From the NCBI GenBank assembly GCA_007922225.1, contig ML679969.1, positions 14,133,999-14,197,998 on the forward strand: a stretch of DNA of 64,000 bases, read 5' to 3'. Below are positions 11,401-22,111 of the stretch, in pieces (position 1 is the first letter of the stretch; the number at the start of each line of letters is the position of its first letter). Under the pieces are notes generated by a model. The model did not search any database. It was not told where the DNA came from and saw nothing but the letters and a program-made list of their open reading frames with translations. The stretch comes from Emydura subglobosa. Its lineage: Eukaryota > Chordata > Testudines > Chelidae. The position numbers and the translations under genes are program-made.

Positions 11401-14400
11401 GATACATTTTAAATATTTAATTGGTATTCTGTTTTATTTAGGTTCTTATCCAGATTGACAATCCATAGCATCCCAGCATCAAGCTATGTAAACCAAAATA
11501 ATGGCCTGTCTGCTGCAGATGTAATTTACAGTATGAGGTAGAGCAGTAGTGTGAAAATGAACTAGGATAATATTACGTTAGAAAGAACAATAGAATATAG
11601 CAGTGTTTGACTGTAAAGATATCAAAAGTGGTGGAGAATGGAGTCCACTCCTTCCTTTGGCTCTCTTCCCCATTTGCATTTCACAAAATCTGTTGCATTA
11701 CATCCATGAGCTGCCATGCCAAAGTTCATCCAAAGTGTGGTGCAGTGTAGAGGGCAGCAAACTGGGACCCAGGAAACCAGGCTTCTCTACATGACTCTGC
11801 CATTGACTCGCTATGTGCTTGAGCAGTTACGTCACTTTAAGCCTAAATTCTCAGGCAAGGTCTATTTTTCACTCTCAGTATTTCTCAAGATAGGGAGCAC
11901 AGCAACTCAATGGCAGTTGTTGGTGTGTGGGGAAAATGAAGTCTTAGGTATCTAAGTTGGTCCAAAACATCAAGCACTCAGCATTACAGTCAACCACTGA
12001 AATCGTAGGTCTTAACCTTTCTTGTGCCACAGGTTTCTGTCCATTAATGATGCTTTGATATCTATGGATGAAAAGTGCTATATAATTCAAGGTATTATTA
12101 TATTCAAGGGTTTTTTCAATGTGTCAGTGTTTTCCGATTGCAATCCATGGAAAATATGGTGCAGTGGCTCTGTTTAGTCTAGTATTCCCCCTACTTTCAG
12201 GAATAGCTAGTAATCCAGGCATTTCGGTACAGGAGACCAGAATGAAAATGGTAACCACACTGAAGCACAGAACATATGGTAGCACTAATGCTTGAGATGT
12301 ATGTGCATAACCATGCTTTCCACTTTTTCTTTGCTCCTTGCATCATGTGCATTTATTTGTCCACCTGTTTGTCTCTCTTCATGCATGTGGCTTGTGAGAA
12401 TCCATGGTATGTGCATGCAGGCACTGAGTTAGCGACACGCACATTGGCTAGATTGTAAACGGTGAGATGAGCTAACAACAGGTCAACCCCTTCCCCTGGT
12501 CATTGGTACAGGTGTATTGAGGATGACGAAGCCGGCTTGTTAGATTTGGAGCAGATGCCGAATTTTGGGAAGGGGCTGGATCTTCGCAAAGCAGCCGAGG
12601 AAGCATTTGAAGTTAAAGATGTGTTTAATTCCACCTTAGACTCTGAGACAATAAAACAGACTCTGTACAGGCAGGCTAAAAACCAGGTAGGTATATAACA
12701 GAACACTTTACTGAGCTTGCCTCCGGCATTTACCAGGGGATTATCAAACAGCTGGGTTTCTTTAGCCAGGTCTGTGTTCTGTCCAAACTGAATTGGAATT
12801 CTGATGGTGAAGAATTAAGTTGAGAATCACACCTGTGTTGCTACCATGTTGCAGTTCAGGAGAAATAGGAGTTGGGAGGGAGTATTAACTCAGGTTTTAT
12901 ATAATCAGTTTCATGTAACCATATTACCTTGTGAAGTGAGTGCAGGTTTATGTCTATGTAGCGATATAGGTTCATCTCTCTATATCTGTCTACAGACACG
13001 TATATAATACAATAATTACAAACTTTGGGCCAGGTCCTCAGCTGGTATATATTGGAATAGCGTCATTGGTTTCACTGGAATAATGACATTTTATACCAGT
13101 TGTGTAACTGGCCCTTTGAAACAGCAGTAAAATATAACAGGATTTAATAATAAAAATATAAAATCTGATTCAGAATGGTATTTTCGACACTTGCTTGGAA
13201 AATTGCATCATCTTAAGCAAATTTAGAAAATGCCATAGTTTTGTGCATTAACTATGCACCTTCAAAATAAAATTCCCCCTTATTATCAAAAACCAATCTA
13301 GATCAACAAAAGCTGAGGTAGGCCTTCTTCCAAAACGCAAAACAAAATTCCAATACATCCTGACATTTGGAAGAACTTGGAAAACTTTTTTTAATTAGCA
13401 TTGCTCTGTACTCACTGGTTTTGTCATAAGCAGAAATGCCATGAGAGGTTCTGTTCTCATGAAGTTTGCATCCTGGTCCAAATAAAACAGTAACAGCTCT
13501 CATGAGGGAGCAGTATTGTGAGATGTCCAGCACCATTACCAGAACAAAGAGGATATATTGAGACAAGCTTCAGAGAAACAATCTGCACAAAACCGCCAGA
13601 CTTTTTGCCATTAACCACCCATTCTTATCTGCTTAAAAGAGGCCACAAAGTTCAAATGCTTCTTTTAAGAATACTAGTGCAGGTTTGAGTATATTTACAT
13701 CGCTTCAGGTTTCATTGGGGATGAGATCAGCTACTGTACTTGGAGCCTTTCTTGCATGTAAACAACAGGATTATAGTACCATTTATCTTAATGACCACCC
13801 AAGGGCGCAACTAAATGCAGTTGTCTAATAGAGGTGGGTCTTTAATTAAAGGTCAAACAGGCTTGGGCTGGAAACCCTAAGGCTACTTTATAGTGGCTGC
13901 TTAAGACTGGAGCCAGGATGTTGGAGTGGGGGTTGCCTATTGGAAGTGGGGGTATTTTGTGCAGATTTGACTGCACTTACAGGAGTTTTTTTGGCTATGA
14001 AGATAGCACTGAAGTTCTTTTCTAATGAGAAAAGAGCTCATTTATAGTTTCAACACAAGCCACTTGCATGCCTCTGTCTGTGTCCTTTTACTAATATGCT
14101 GAGTGTACTAACTGTTTAGGCACACCTTGATTTTTCTTGACTGCAATGTTAGATCTGACACCTGATTGCTTTTTAAAGTAATTTTGTAATAAGCGAGATC
14201 TAAGACATGCTGACACATATGATATAACTTGGACAATTTAAAATTCTCTGCTCTGCATGCATTACGTGCAGGCAATATGGTGGAAAAATAATATTTGTCT
14301 GGTCAGCCCAGCACGGAAATCTTACCTTTCAATCAATTCTGGCTCACTTTCACAGTAGTATTGAAAGGGACACATCCACACAAACACCCATAAAGCTGAA

Positions 14401-15676
14401 CCCATGACAGCACATGCATGAGGTACAGTGTTCAAATTGAGAACTGGATCTGAATTTGAGCTCCTTTTGGGGGAGGGGGCCACTATATTTGGAGTTTGGC
14501 GAGTTTTTATCACTATTATTTATTAAATCTGTATTGCAGCAGCAGCTCAGGGTGCCAATGTGCTAAGTACTGTACAGACATGTGCAGTAAAGATAGCGTC
14601 TGATCTAGAGCCCCCATCCTGGAAAGATTTATACAGGCATTTAACACTACACGCTGTGGGTAATTCTATTGACATTGATTCACAGTGTGTAAAGTTCAGC
14701 ACATGCATAAGTCTTTGCAGAATTAGGACCTGGGTTGTGACAAGATGCAAAAAAATGAATGAGACAAACAAATGTGGAGGAGAGAGAAGGCTTAGGTAGC
14801 AGCAAAACAACCAAATTATCATACAATAAGCCGAGGTCTCAGCACATTCATGGACTAGGCGTTGTCCGCTGGCGGTGCTGCAATAAACACACATTAACAT
14901 GCCTGCAAACACATCACACATACATTCCAAAATAGACTCACACAGGCTCCAACTCCCTCCAGACCCAATGGAGATGCTCAGTAAATGAAACAACAGGCCA
15001 TATGCAAATCACTATCTATCTGAATCCCCATCTAGATATCTCCTTTTACGAGTCAACAATAACTTCTGAAGGCCAAATTTTCAAAGGCATGACCGCCTGT
15101 CTTCCCCAGGTGTACTGCATAGTTATCATAGTTATCAGGTACGGGGGATCTGCAGGACTCAGTCAGCAACGTGCACTGTTGCATATGCACTCTTGAAAAT
15201 CATGTGAAAAAAGGCAGTCAGAATTCTCTGGATATGTTCGGTCAGAACATTAATGTCCTCTAGGAGAGGGGCCTACAAGCAAGTGTCAGCATTGGAGTGC
15301 AAAATTCAAGGAAGGAAATTACGGGTTTGTTTAAGATGCCCTTCTAAGCCCACTGCTGCCAGGTAAACTCTATGGCAAGATCCAAATGATTTCCTCATTG
15401 CTTGGCAGGATTCCCAGCCCACACCAAAGTACACTGATTGTCCTGAGTTTCTGGTATGTAAGTGACTCTGTACTTCATGTAGGTTATTCCAGGAGTGTGT
15501 ATTCACCCATTTCCCTTCCTGTGCTTCCTTCTCTCCTTTAGGCTTATGCAATGATGCTGTCCCTTTCTGAGAATGCTCCTCTTCACACTTCTTCCCAGAA
15601 TTCTCTGGATGCTTGGTTGAACATGGCAGGAGCAGAGTCAGAGTCGGTGACCTTTAACCCCATCAACCATCTCTGA
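5309..15676 (+). CDS. PRDM16: PRDM16, last five coding exons (3' part of gene)
   Basis: PRDM16 is a nuclear PR/SET-domain zinc-finger regulator that controls brown-fat, haematopoietic and neural stem cell, craniofacial and cardiac programmes. Only its C-terminal part is here, joined from 5309-5478, 6670-6844, 10571-10801, 12512-12686 and 15542-15676. The parts join in one open frame with GT-AG introns and every junction keeps phase. The product begins with two C2H2 fingers (the last two of the second cluster), then a Ser-rich stretch containing [20 protein letters not shown], an acidic Asp/Glu tract, the segment [20 protein letters not shown], and a C-terminus ending NPINHL before TGA. MECOM is the close paralogue and has similar fingers. 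PRDM16 is preferred because the segments after the fingers match the PRDM16 tail I recall and because ARHGEF16 lies downstream, as in human. The PR domain, first finger cluster and CtBP-binding motifs lie upstream of the window. Confidence 0.96.
5684..5727. repeat. (TC)n(AC)n compound microsatellite
   Basis: About nine TC units are followed by interrupted AC units, just downstream of the zinc-finger exon. Confidence 0.9.
6050..6425 (+). repeat. MIR-like CORE-SINE interrupted by another repeat
   Basis: The left part has GGACTTGGGAGACATGGATT and CCTTGGTCAAGTCACTTATT. The right part has GTGCTGTGAGGACAAATTCA and a GTGCTCAGATAC tail. Between them, at about 6160-6275, sits a different repeat with TTTTCAAAAGTGCC and repeated AGGTGCCTA. 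The split halves suggest a nested insertion. Confidence 0.55.
6670..6844 (+). CDS. PRDM16: PRDM16 exon, Ser-rich region after the fingers
   Basis: This 175-bp exon lies between the acceptor TTCTGCAG and the donor GTAAAC. The split codon G|TG restores Val after the preceding exon's Pro. The frame reads [13 protein letters not shown], a Ser/Asn-rich stretch, then [20 protein letters not shown]. The aromatic-acidic core is nearly identical to the human PRDM16 segment as I recall it, which anchors the gene identity. No known enzymatic fold is visible and the segment is probably largely disordered. Confidence 0.95.
7467..7724. mobile_element. Fold-back MITE with long inverted arms
   Basis: The two halves are imperfect inverted copies. 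The left begins ATATGACACTGCACAGAAAA and the right ends TTCTTTGCAGTGTGAACATA. AGCCAAAAATAGCAGTGTCG on the left mirrors GTCTACACTGCTATTTTTAA on the right. The consensus end 'gggtatgtctacactgca' is typical of turtle and crocodilian MITE-like repeats; Chompy of crocodilians is a possible relative. It carries no protein gene. Confidence 0.65.
8622..9062. repeat. A/T-rich repeat with inverted TGAAACATTTTG motifs
   Basis: It begins GTAGAGCTGTGCGAATAACG. It contains many TTTCAAT, GAAACATTTTGTTTC and AAAATGTTTCATT motifs in both orientations. A similar block is at 58748-59180. It is probably a degraded MITE-like family. Confidence 0.45.
10571..10801 (+). CDS. PRDM16: PRDM16 exon encoding the acidic domain
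   Basis: This 231-bp exon has acceptor ACATTTCAG and donor GTGGGT. It completes a split Arg codon (AG|G) from the previous exon. After [11 protein letters not shown] it runs into a long Asp/Glu tract at about 10630-10682, built from GAG/GAT/GAC codons, then [13 protein letters not shown] and a second acidic patch DEEDEEP, ending FDHTRR. Acidic C-terminal domains are a known feature of EVI1/PRDM16 proteins. The minus-strand frames in this exon come from the purine-rich codons and are not genes. Confidence 0.95.
10802..12511 (+). other. PRDM16 intron
   Basis: A MIR-like SINE occupies about 11735-12110. The rest shows no clear element and no additional exon. Confidence 0.8.
11735..12110 (+). 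repeat. MIR-like CORE-SINE
   Basis: It contains ACTGGGACCCAGGAAACCAG, a TGACTCTGCCATTGACTCGC segment and, near 12060-12105, the tail GGATGAAAAGTGCTATATAA. The central part is poorly preserved. Confidence 0.5.
12512..12686 (+). CDS. PRDM16: PRDM16 penultimate coding exon
   Basis: This 175-bp exon has acceptor TTGGTACAG and donor GTAGGT. It begins with the last base of a split Arg codon and ends exactly on a codon boundary (CAG). It encodes [20 protein letters not shown], then [18 protein letters not shown], and ends LYRQAKNQ. The alternating charged and hydrophobic pattern suggests a helix. I know of no assigned function for this segment. It is strongly conserved with human PRDM16 by memory comparison. 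Confidence 0.95.
13027..13116. repeat. Palindrome-type repeat
   Basis: The left end GGGCCAGGTCCTCAGCTGGT mirrors the right end ACCAGTTGTGTAACTGGCCC around a diverged centre. It belongs to the same general family as 4078-4190. Confidence 0.5.
14505..14640 (+). repeat. Old interspersed repeat ('ctgtacagacatg' family)
   Basis: TATTATTTATTAAATCTG is followed by TGCTAAGTACTGTACAGACA. This matches the motif order of the copies near 1805, 23800, 40592, 59875 and 60155. Confidence 0.45.
15542..15676 (+). CDS. PRDM16: PRDM16 terminal coding exon with stop
   Basis: The acceptor TCTCCTTTAG precedes 44 codons and TGA at 15674-15676. The frame reads [20 protein letters not shown], then [20 protein letters not shown] and INHL. 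The conserved INHL terminus is the expected end of PRDM16. The 3' UTR follows directly in the same exon. Confidence 0.95.
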   Translation, partial: AYAMMLSLSENAPLHTSSQNSLDAWLNMAGAESESVTFNPINHL

Positions 15677-15807
15677 CAGGTCGAGAAGGCACTGGGTCAG
15701 AGTCCGAGTGAAGAGGTGGTGGTGCTGTGATTGCCCTATCAGAAATTCTAGCACGCAGAAGATGGATTAGAGGGCCTCAGGGAGTCATCTGGGCTTTTGG
15801 CTGGGAG

Positions 15808-15813
15808 AATAAA
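15808..15813 (+). terminator. Possible proximal poly(A) signal of PRDM16
   Basis: A canonical AATAAA lies about 130 bases after the PRDM16 stop codon and is followed by CCTGTCACATGTGACC. If used, it would give a very short 3' UTR. A single hexamer occurs often by chance, so support is weak. Confidence 0.25.
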
Positions 15814-16147
15814 CCTGTCACATGTGACCTGCAATTCCTGAATTTGTATCTCTCCGCAGTTGTTCATTTCTAATTTGTCAGAAACTCTCCAAACTGGATA
15901 GCCCTGAGGCATCCCCAGGATTCCACCATCTCTAAGAATAGCATAAACAATAAGTGAGTTGCAATGGTGCAATCAAATACTGGCCCCTTTACAGTTACAA
16001 GACAATATAACTGAGCCAGCTAGTTTCTGCTTATAAACTAAAACTTGAAGTCATCTGACCCCTTGCCCTCCCCCCACCACCACATTCACGTCAGCTGAAC
16101 AGCAGTCATAAAGAGGCGGGGGGGAGAGAACGAGAGCTGATCGATCC

Positions 16148-16203
16148 CTGGTGTAATTCTAATGTAGTCACTGGAGTTATACCAAGGAAGGGTGAATTTG
16201 ACC
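16148..16203. repeat. Palindrome-type interspersed repeat fragment in PRDM16 3' UTR
   Basis: The segment begins CTGGTGTAATTCTAATG and ends GGTGAATTTGACCCA. It resembles a turtle/crocodilian repeat whose arms read 'ctggtgtaac' and 'gaatttggccca'. Related fragments are at 4078-4190 and 13027-13116. Confidence 0.45.
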
Positions 16204-17389
16204 CATTTTATTTAACTTAGTTCTTTTAAAGAGTGTGAAATTCTGCACCCCCATACAAGTGCCCCCCATAACAGCACACATGTTTACACTGCAAAGTGTT
16301 ATTGTGAGTCTGTGTTGTGGGAAGCCATGATCCCCGACAAGCAATGTGCAGACAGGGATAACTTCTGCCAAAAGCACAGACAGTCTGTGCAGAAGGAGTA
16401 TTGCTGGGGCTGAATAATACATGCATGCATATATGTAGACAATGCCCTGTAAACTCTACCCTAGAAAGCTCCTCTTTAATTTCTCTCCCAAAGGGTTTTT
16501 CGAATGATGTCTATTCAACGTTGGGGTTGAAACCTCTGCTCTGTGCCCTCATGTTGGTTTGCTGGTGGTTGCTTATGCAGAGCACCCTGCCATCATTTAC
16601 CCCATCATTTTGATATGGCTAAAAAAATCCTTGTTTTTAATAACCTTCTGAGAACAGATCAGTTTCTCAATCATGTGGCTAAGGAAATGTATTTTCTCTC
16701 TGAATCTAAAATTACTTGCAATTTTTTTATGGGTGATTTTAAATTGCTTTGAAGTCTCAGCTCTTTTGCTGACATAAAGCAGCCTTCAGAAATACTGTGA
16801 CATTAGTTTGTGCTCTTTCTGCATTGTAATAACAACCTGGTGTTCTAGCTGATTTTTATAGGTAAAGCTAAACCTGAAAATAATTCTGAAAGGGGTTAGA
16901 AATATTACAAAGAATGTTAGTTGGCTACTCTGACAACATTTATAATATGTGTGCTAAGAAATTCCTAGATATGGTGTCATAGAAGTAGGTTGCCTGAAGG
17001 TAAGAGAGGTGCCTGCCATCAGTGACTTTGAGTTAAAGCAGGGGTGCCCCAAACTTGCCCATCTGACAGCAGCCTCAGCAACTTGCCTAGGAGCCTCAAG
17101 ATGCTCTAAGGATCCAATTGTGTACAAGCCTGATTCTAAGCCCTCTGAAGTTAGCAGGAGACTTTCCTCTGACTTTAATGGATTTTGGACCAGGCTCCAA
17201 CCACATAAAGACGTTAGTAAGCAAGTGTTTGCAGAATTGGGTCAATAGCTGACTTCAGAGAACTTCTCACAGTAGTAAGCACATCTGCTGGTAAGTGTTT
17301 TTGAGATTGGGCCCCTAGTTTATATGTAAGGGAACAGACTGCAGCTGCTCTGCTGTTGAATATGGAGATATAGATCATGGAAGCAGAGG

Positions 17390-17461
17390 AAGTTCCAGCA
17401 TGCAATGCTCTATCTTGAAGCAACTGCTTGGATTAAGATGGAGCATTGCATGCTGGGATTT
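17390..17461 (+). other. Strong stem-loop in the PRDM16 3' UTR
   Basis: The arms 17395-17416 (starts CCAGCATGCAATGCTC) and 17435-17456 (ends GAGCATTGCATGCTGG) pair over 22 positions with one G-U wobble. Five further pairs, including two wobbles, extend the stem to 17390/17461. The loop is 18 bases and can form a small inner helix. It could be a folded RNA element, a miRNA-like precursor, or a short palindromic DNA element. The right arm read on the minus strand (AAATCCCAGCATGC) resembles the ZNF143/THAP11 motif. Confidence 0.6.
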
Positions 17462-20371
17462 GCAGTCCTGACAGGCCACGCCTCATGCTCCAGAGAAAAT
17501 CAGCCATGAGGCTTCAATTGGCCTCTGGGCCTGCACCTTTGGTTGCCACTGGGGTAGAGGGAATGGAAGGATAATCAGCAGCATCAAATAATTCTCCATA
17601 GTTCAACCAGGGAAAGACAACATGCCTCCTGATAATTTCTCCAAGTCACCAGGTATATGTGCTGAAGGCTAAGAATTCAACAGTGATCTATATCCCCATT
17701 GCCCCCCTCTCCCCCCCCACAGTTTCAAATGTTTGCACAAAGCTCTTGCGTAGGTGTAGCCCAAGAACTGACAATATCAAAAGAAACCAGTCTCTAAGAG
17801 TCAGATGGAACATTCCTATCCCTGGCACATCTGCCTATGCTAACATTACAGTACTTTCCATTCACTTGGGCTTTAAATTATTCCCATAGGGGCCAATTTA
17901 AAATAATAATTGGTTTTTTTCCTTATGGAATTTATCTTAATCTGTATATAACTTGCAATTTTTTTCTAATTCCTTTCTTATTTTATTTCTTCCTTAACAG
18001 TATTTTTTGCATTGGATATCATTATTGTGAAGAAATAATGTTAATATAAGTATCTAGTGAAGGACCAAAATTGTGTAATTAAGGTTGTATGTTGTATGAT
18101 TGATAACCAGGGAGTAGATTTTTTATGTGCCAAATGACCCTAAATAATCCTGCTATTCTTGCTGCCGATTTTCCAGACAATCATATGTTTTGTTAAATTT
18201 GAGTTTCAATTACATTTGCATGTAGGATGTGTTCTATTTATTTCTTTTATTGTTTGGAAAAAATATCACAAGCAAACAAAAACAAAACAAAAAACACTTC
18301 CAACGTGCCCTCAGTAAAAAACGAAAGAAACAAACAAACTGAAAAAGAGAGAGAGAGAAATAAAGCAACAAAAACCCTAAATAAAAACAATTGTGAAAGT
18401 CCATAGTGTAGCCAGGATGACATGCAATGCAAATGCGCCATATGTTGAAAAAAATCAGTGCTTATTTTTATAAAGGAATGGAAACAAAATCCCATCCGTT
18501 TAATTTTTGTTAACTATAATCAATCTATGCCTTGTAAATACCTTAAATACAAATCTAGCAGTTTAGATGGGTAGCTGCAGGATATCACCGATTCCGATGG
18601 CATTTGTAGCCATTTATGGAGAGTAACTGGTATAATCACCAGAACTAAAAGGTGACTCTTCTAAAAAGAAAACACAGCACGGTTGTCAGCAATACGAGGT
18701 CACTAAAATATTCACTCTTCTGACAAACAAATATGCCCCAAAAGAACCTACAAGGCCAAGTTTCATCCTGCAAACATGCTTTGCTTTAAAGTAAAGCAAT
18801 GGGACTACGTGTGTGTTTGCTGGAACGAGGCTCAGAGGCCAATTCCTCTGAGGCCTTTGAAGTCAATGCGACTACTACATGCTTACAGTTAAGCACATGC
18901 TAATGTCTCTTTCCAGATCAGGGCAAGGGTGCTCTGCACCTTGCAGGATCAAGTCTTAAGAGCAGCAGTAGGCATTTGCAGAGTCTGATCCTAAGTTTTG
19001 TGTGTAAGTAATTGCCTGGGTTTTGAACAGGGGGTCAAACCTTGCTTCTCCATGTGTGGGGAGAACAGGCACCCAGATGAGAAGAGGTGACCTCATCTCC
19101 AAACCCAGGGCAAAGATCTTAGAAACAGAAATGCTGTCAAGGCTTTTTTGTCTTCCCTCCAGTATGTGAACACTGCCCCATTATTTGTTGCATTGTTTCT
19201 TTAAAAGAACAATGTGTGAAAAGCGCTTAATTCTCCTTGACCAAGAGCAGTATCTGTTTACCTTCCCAGGACCAGGTTGTGCCACCGTTACTCAGGCTGA
19301 GTAGCTCACCGATTTGAACAGCACTAGGTGAGGAGTATATTACCAATCACCTTAAGATGGGTTGACACAGTCTAGCCCTATATTAAGAAAATGAAAGATT
19401 TCTTTTGAATCCTAAAATTATTTTTTTCTGTTTCCTGTTACTTAAAAAAACAGACCACACTTTGTTTCCTTCCTTTTCTTCTAGCTGGTCTCTCTGTCCA
19501 GTTAAATATCCAGACTTCCCTAAGCCAGCACTGGCTACACATTTAAAGATTTTTTTCCAAGCAAGGCAAACAAACATAATGCCTGATCGAATTTATATTT
19601 ATCTTAGTCCCTTCTTTAATTGCACTTGAAATGTTGCGATTTGTAGCTAATGTTTTGGGGGCTTTTACAAAAAACAATCACTTATTTTGAAGGATGTTTC
19701 CTGAGACTTGCTTATGTCTAGAATAAATAGAGGCAAAAAGATCCCACAATCAGAATTGAGACGTTCCTTTAGAACTAGCAAGGGGAAGGATCTGGGTCCT
19801 CATCTGGAACTATGTAGCTCACGTGCACCCTACACCACTAACATACTATGCTCAGGAACAATGCTGTTGATATGATACATCAAGGCATGGAGTTAGAGTG
19901 ATTTCCATAAGGCCTGGTAATTGATTGAAATCAAGGGTCCCATCCCAGAGGTGACTACAACTAAGAATTTTGTTGGATGAGGTTTATTTATTTAACCTGT
20001 TTTCATGTCTGCAGCAGGTAGCCATTTTGCCATAATAGTAGGGGGTGGAGGGGTGAGAGGAATGGGACAAGCTGTGCTATTGTTCATATCGCTAGGTGGA
20101 TCTAATGAGACTGTTAGTAGCTGAGGCCATGGAAAAGCCTCTGGCTTTGCCAAACTGTTCAGTACTGCTGAAATAAAACTATAAGGCAGAGGGACTCTTC
20201 CGTCTACTGATTGCGCCTTTAAATTTAGATACTTTATACATGAGCTAATTATAAAAGCAAAAAAAAAAAAATAGATAAAAAGTTCAATGTATCTGCTACT
20301 CCTTTCTGTTGCTCACTCAGATACCAGCTTTCAAAATAATGATGCTAATCACTTGGCTGGTACGGAATGCT

Positions 20372-20595
20372 CAAGGTGCAATGCAACTGCTGTGCTACTG
20401 AATGTGCCAGATACATCCAGGTAGAATGCACTCGCTTTGTTTTGGAAGGTCAAGATATGTCCAGGTAGAATGCACCTGATTTGCTGTTAGACATACTAGG
20501 TATGTTCCCGCAGAAGACACCTGCTGGGCAGCTGAACCTTCTGGTGCTTCCTTACCGAATGCATCCGTTGCACTGCCGAACCCTAGCAGCGGGGT
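20372..20595. repeat. Degenerate minisatellite, period about 45 bp
   Basis: About five diverged units begin near 20372, 20417, 20461, 20507 and 20550, giving spacings of 45, 44, 46 and 43. The best-preserved core is CCAGGTAGAATGCAC, identical at 20417 and 20461. The flanking units keep recognisable versions such as CAAGGTGCAATGCAA and CAGAAGACACCTG. The array lies in the PRDM16 3' UTR. Confidence 0.65.
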
Positions 20596-20976
20596 CCTGC
20601 AGGCCATTGCGTCACGGGACGATCAGAGCCCAGCAGACACAGCAGAGTGCTAGCAGCAAACCAAACCAAAGGGTTAATAGCAAAACATGAGCTGAAATGC
20701 TAAACTGCATTCTAGGACAAACAACAAAGTTATGATTTTCTGCCTTGCTCAAAACGATTATTGGAACCTCTCGATTTCCCCCAAAATCAGCACTTAGAAA
20801 TTCAATAAAACCGCTTCTTTTTTCATTTCATATGAAGCATTTATAAAAGCACTTGCACAATGACATATTAACATGTTTAGACTCTAAGCATCAAAGCACT
20901 GGACTGTAAGCCCCCTTTCACCCTTCCAGCCTATTTCAATCTACTGACTTACATTCAATTTTTACGTGCTGTATTT

Positions 20977-21007
20977 TGTGTGTGTGTGTGTGTGCGTGTG
21001 TGTGTGG
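20977..21007. repeat. (GT)n microsatellite
   Basis: About 15 GT units are interrupted once by GC. The array lies in the PRDM16 3' UTR. Confidence 0.9.
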
Positions 21008-22105
21008 TGAGGGGGAAGCATCATGGTGTAGAAACCTGCACTTTGCTGCTGTTTAAAAACAAGCAGGGAGTGAAACAATCTGCTCAGATTCGTGTTGGTA
21101 ACATGAGGGCAAAAGCTCTGTTCCTAGTTGATGGTCAGTAGTGTTTAAAGCCATGAAACTGTTTCTCTGTAGTGTTGAGTGATACTGTGATTAAAATGTT
21201 ATTTCATTATTCCAATAATTTTTTTCTTTTTTCTGTCATTGATTCTTATTACCACTTTTGGAAAAGAATGAAAAAGAGAGAAAAAAAAAGGCAGCTTTGA
21301 TTTCCAAATGTGCAATTCACATGTGAACAAAGTAATTCTGAAAATATTTCTCAATGTATTTTACGTTCTCATCGCTCTCTTCAAAGTAAGAGATGTTTTG
21401 CCCTGATGTCATTTTCAGCCTGCAGAAGATGTAATTTAAAACATATATATTATGCTTGCAAGAATCATAAATATGTGCATCCTATGTCATTCCTTCTCCC
21501 ATTGTTACAATACAGATTTGATTTAGGGTTTGTTTTTTCCTTTAGAACTGTATAGTGTTTTGTTTTTTAAAAAAATCAATTGTAAATGTCTGGTTTTCAT
21601 ATAATGTTTAAAAAACATTGAGAAAGAGGATGGTGCTTGTTCCATATCATTCTTGATTGTATATTGCTTCTGTTATGTTTATAAGTAAACTGTGCATGAC
21701 TTGTGTTTAGCAGTCATTATTGTGTCTGTTTGTGAAATTTTTATCAAAAAGAAAAAAATTCTGTAGATGCACTTATTGTACATGTGATTAGGTTTTGCGT
21801 CCAAGGCTAGAAGCCTTGAACTGCCAAGGAAGAAAAAAAGAGATGGCAGTTAATAATTAATATGAAATCGCTTTGTTGGGAGCATAATGAAATACGAGAT
21901 ATGAAGTGTAGAAAATAATTAAAAAAGCGATTTTACAAATTTCGTTCTGATGCTTGTGACAAAAGGCAAATGCATTTGTGTAGAGAAATACCTTTAAAAT
22001 AATGGATAGGGAAGCTGATTTTGAGGTTACTGCTGTAGAATAGGAATGTATACCAAATGTAATCTTTCCAATGCTACAATGAATTTATACATGAGATTGA
22101 TATGC

Positions 22106-22111
22106 AATAAA
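22106..22111 (+). terminator. Likely distal poly(A) signal of PRDM16
   Basis: AATAAA is followed 4-14 bases later by a TGTGTGCTTTT segment, a plausible downstream GU/U-rich element. The AT-rich UTR-like sequence gives way to mixed-composition intergenic DNA shortly after. Cleavage would be expected near 22125-22135. Confidence 0.55.

Larger units (their letters stand above)
12687..15541 (+). other. PRDM16 last intron
   Basis: This intron contains a palindrome-type repeat at 13027-13116 and a 'ctgtacagacatg' repeat fragment at about 14505-14640. Another degraded repeat around 15065-15200 has CCAAATTTTCAAAGGC. Open stretches on the minus strand at 14547-14993 have no splice or codon support and are taken as chance. 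Confidence 0.75.

Noticed and set aside
5309..15676. MECOM (EVI1) as identity of the zinc-finger gene
   Set aside because: The fingers are similar in the paralogue, but the acidic exon, the C-terminal INHL and the ARHGEF16 neighbour fit PRDM16.
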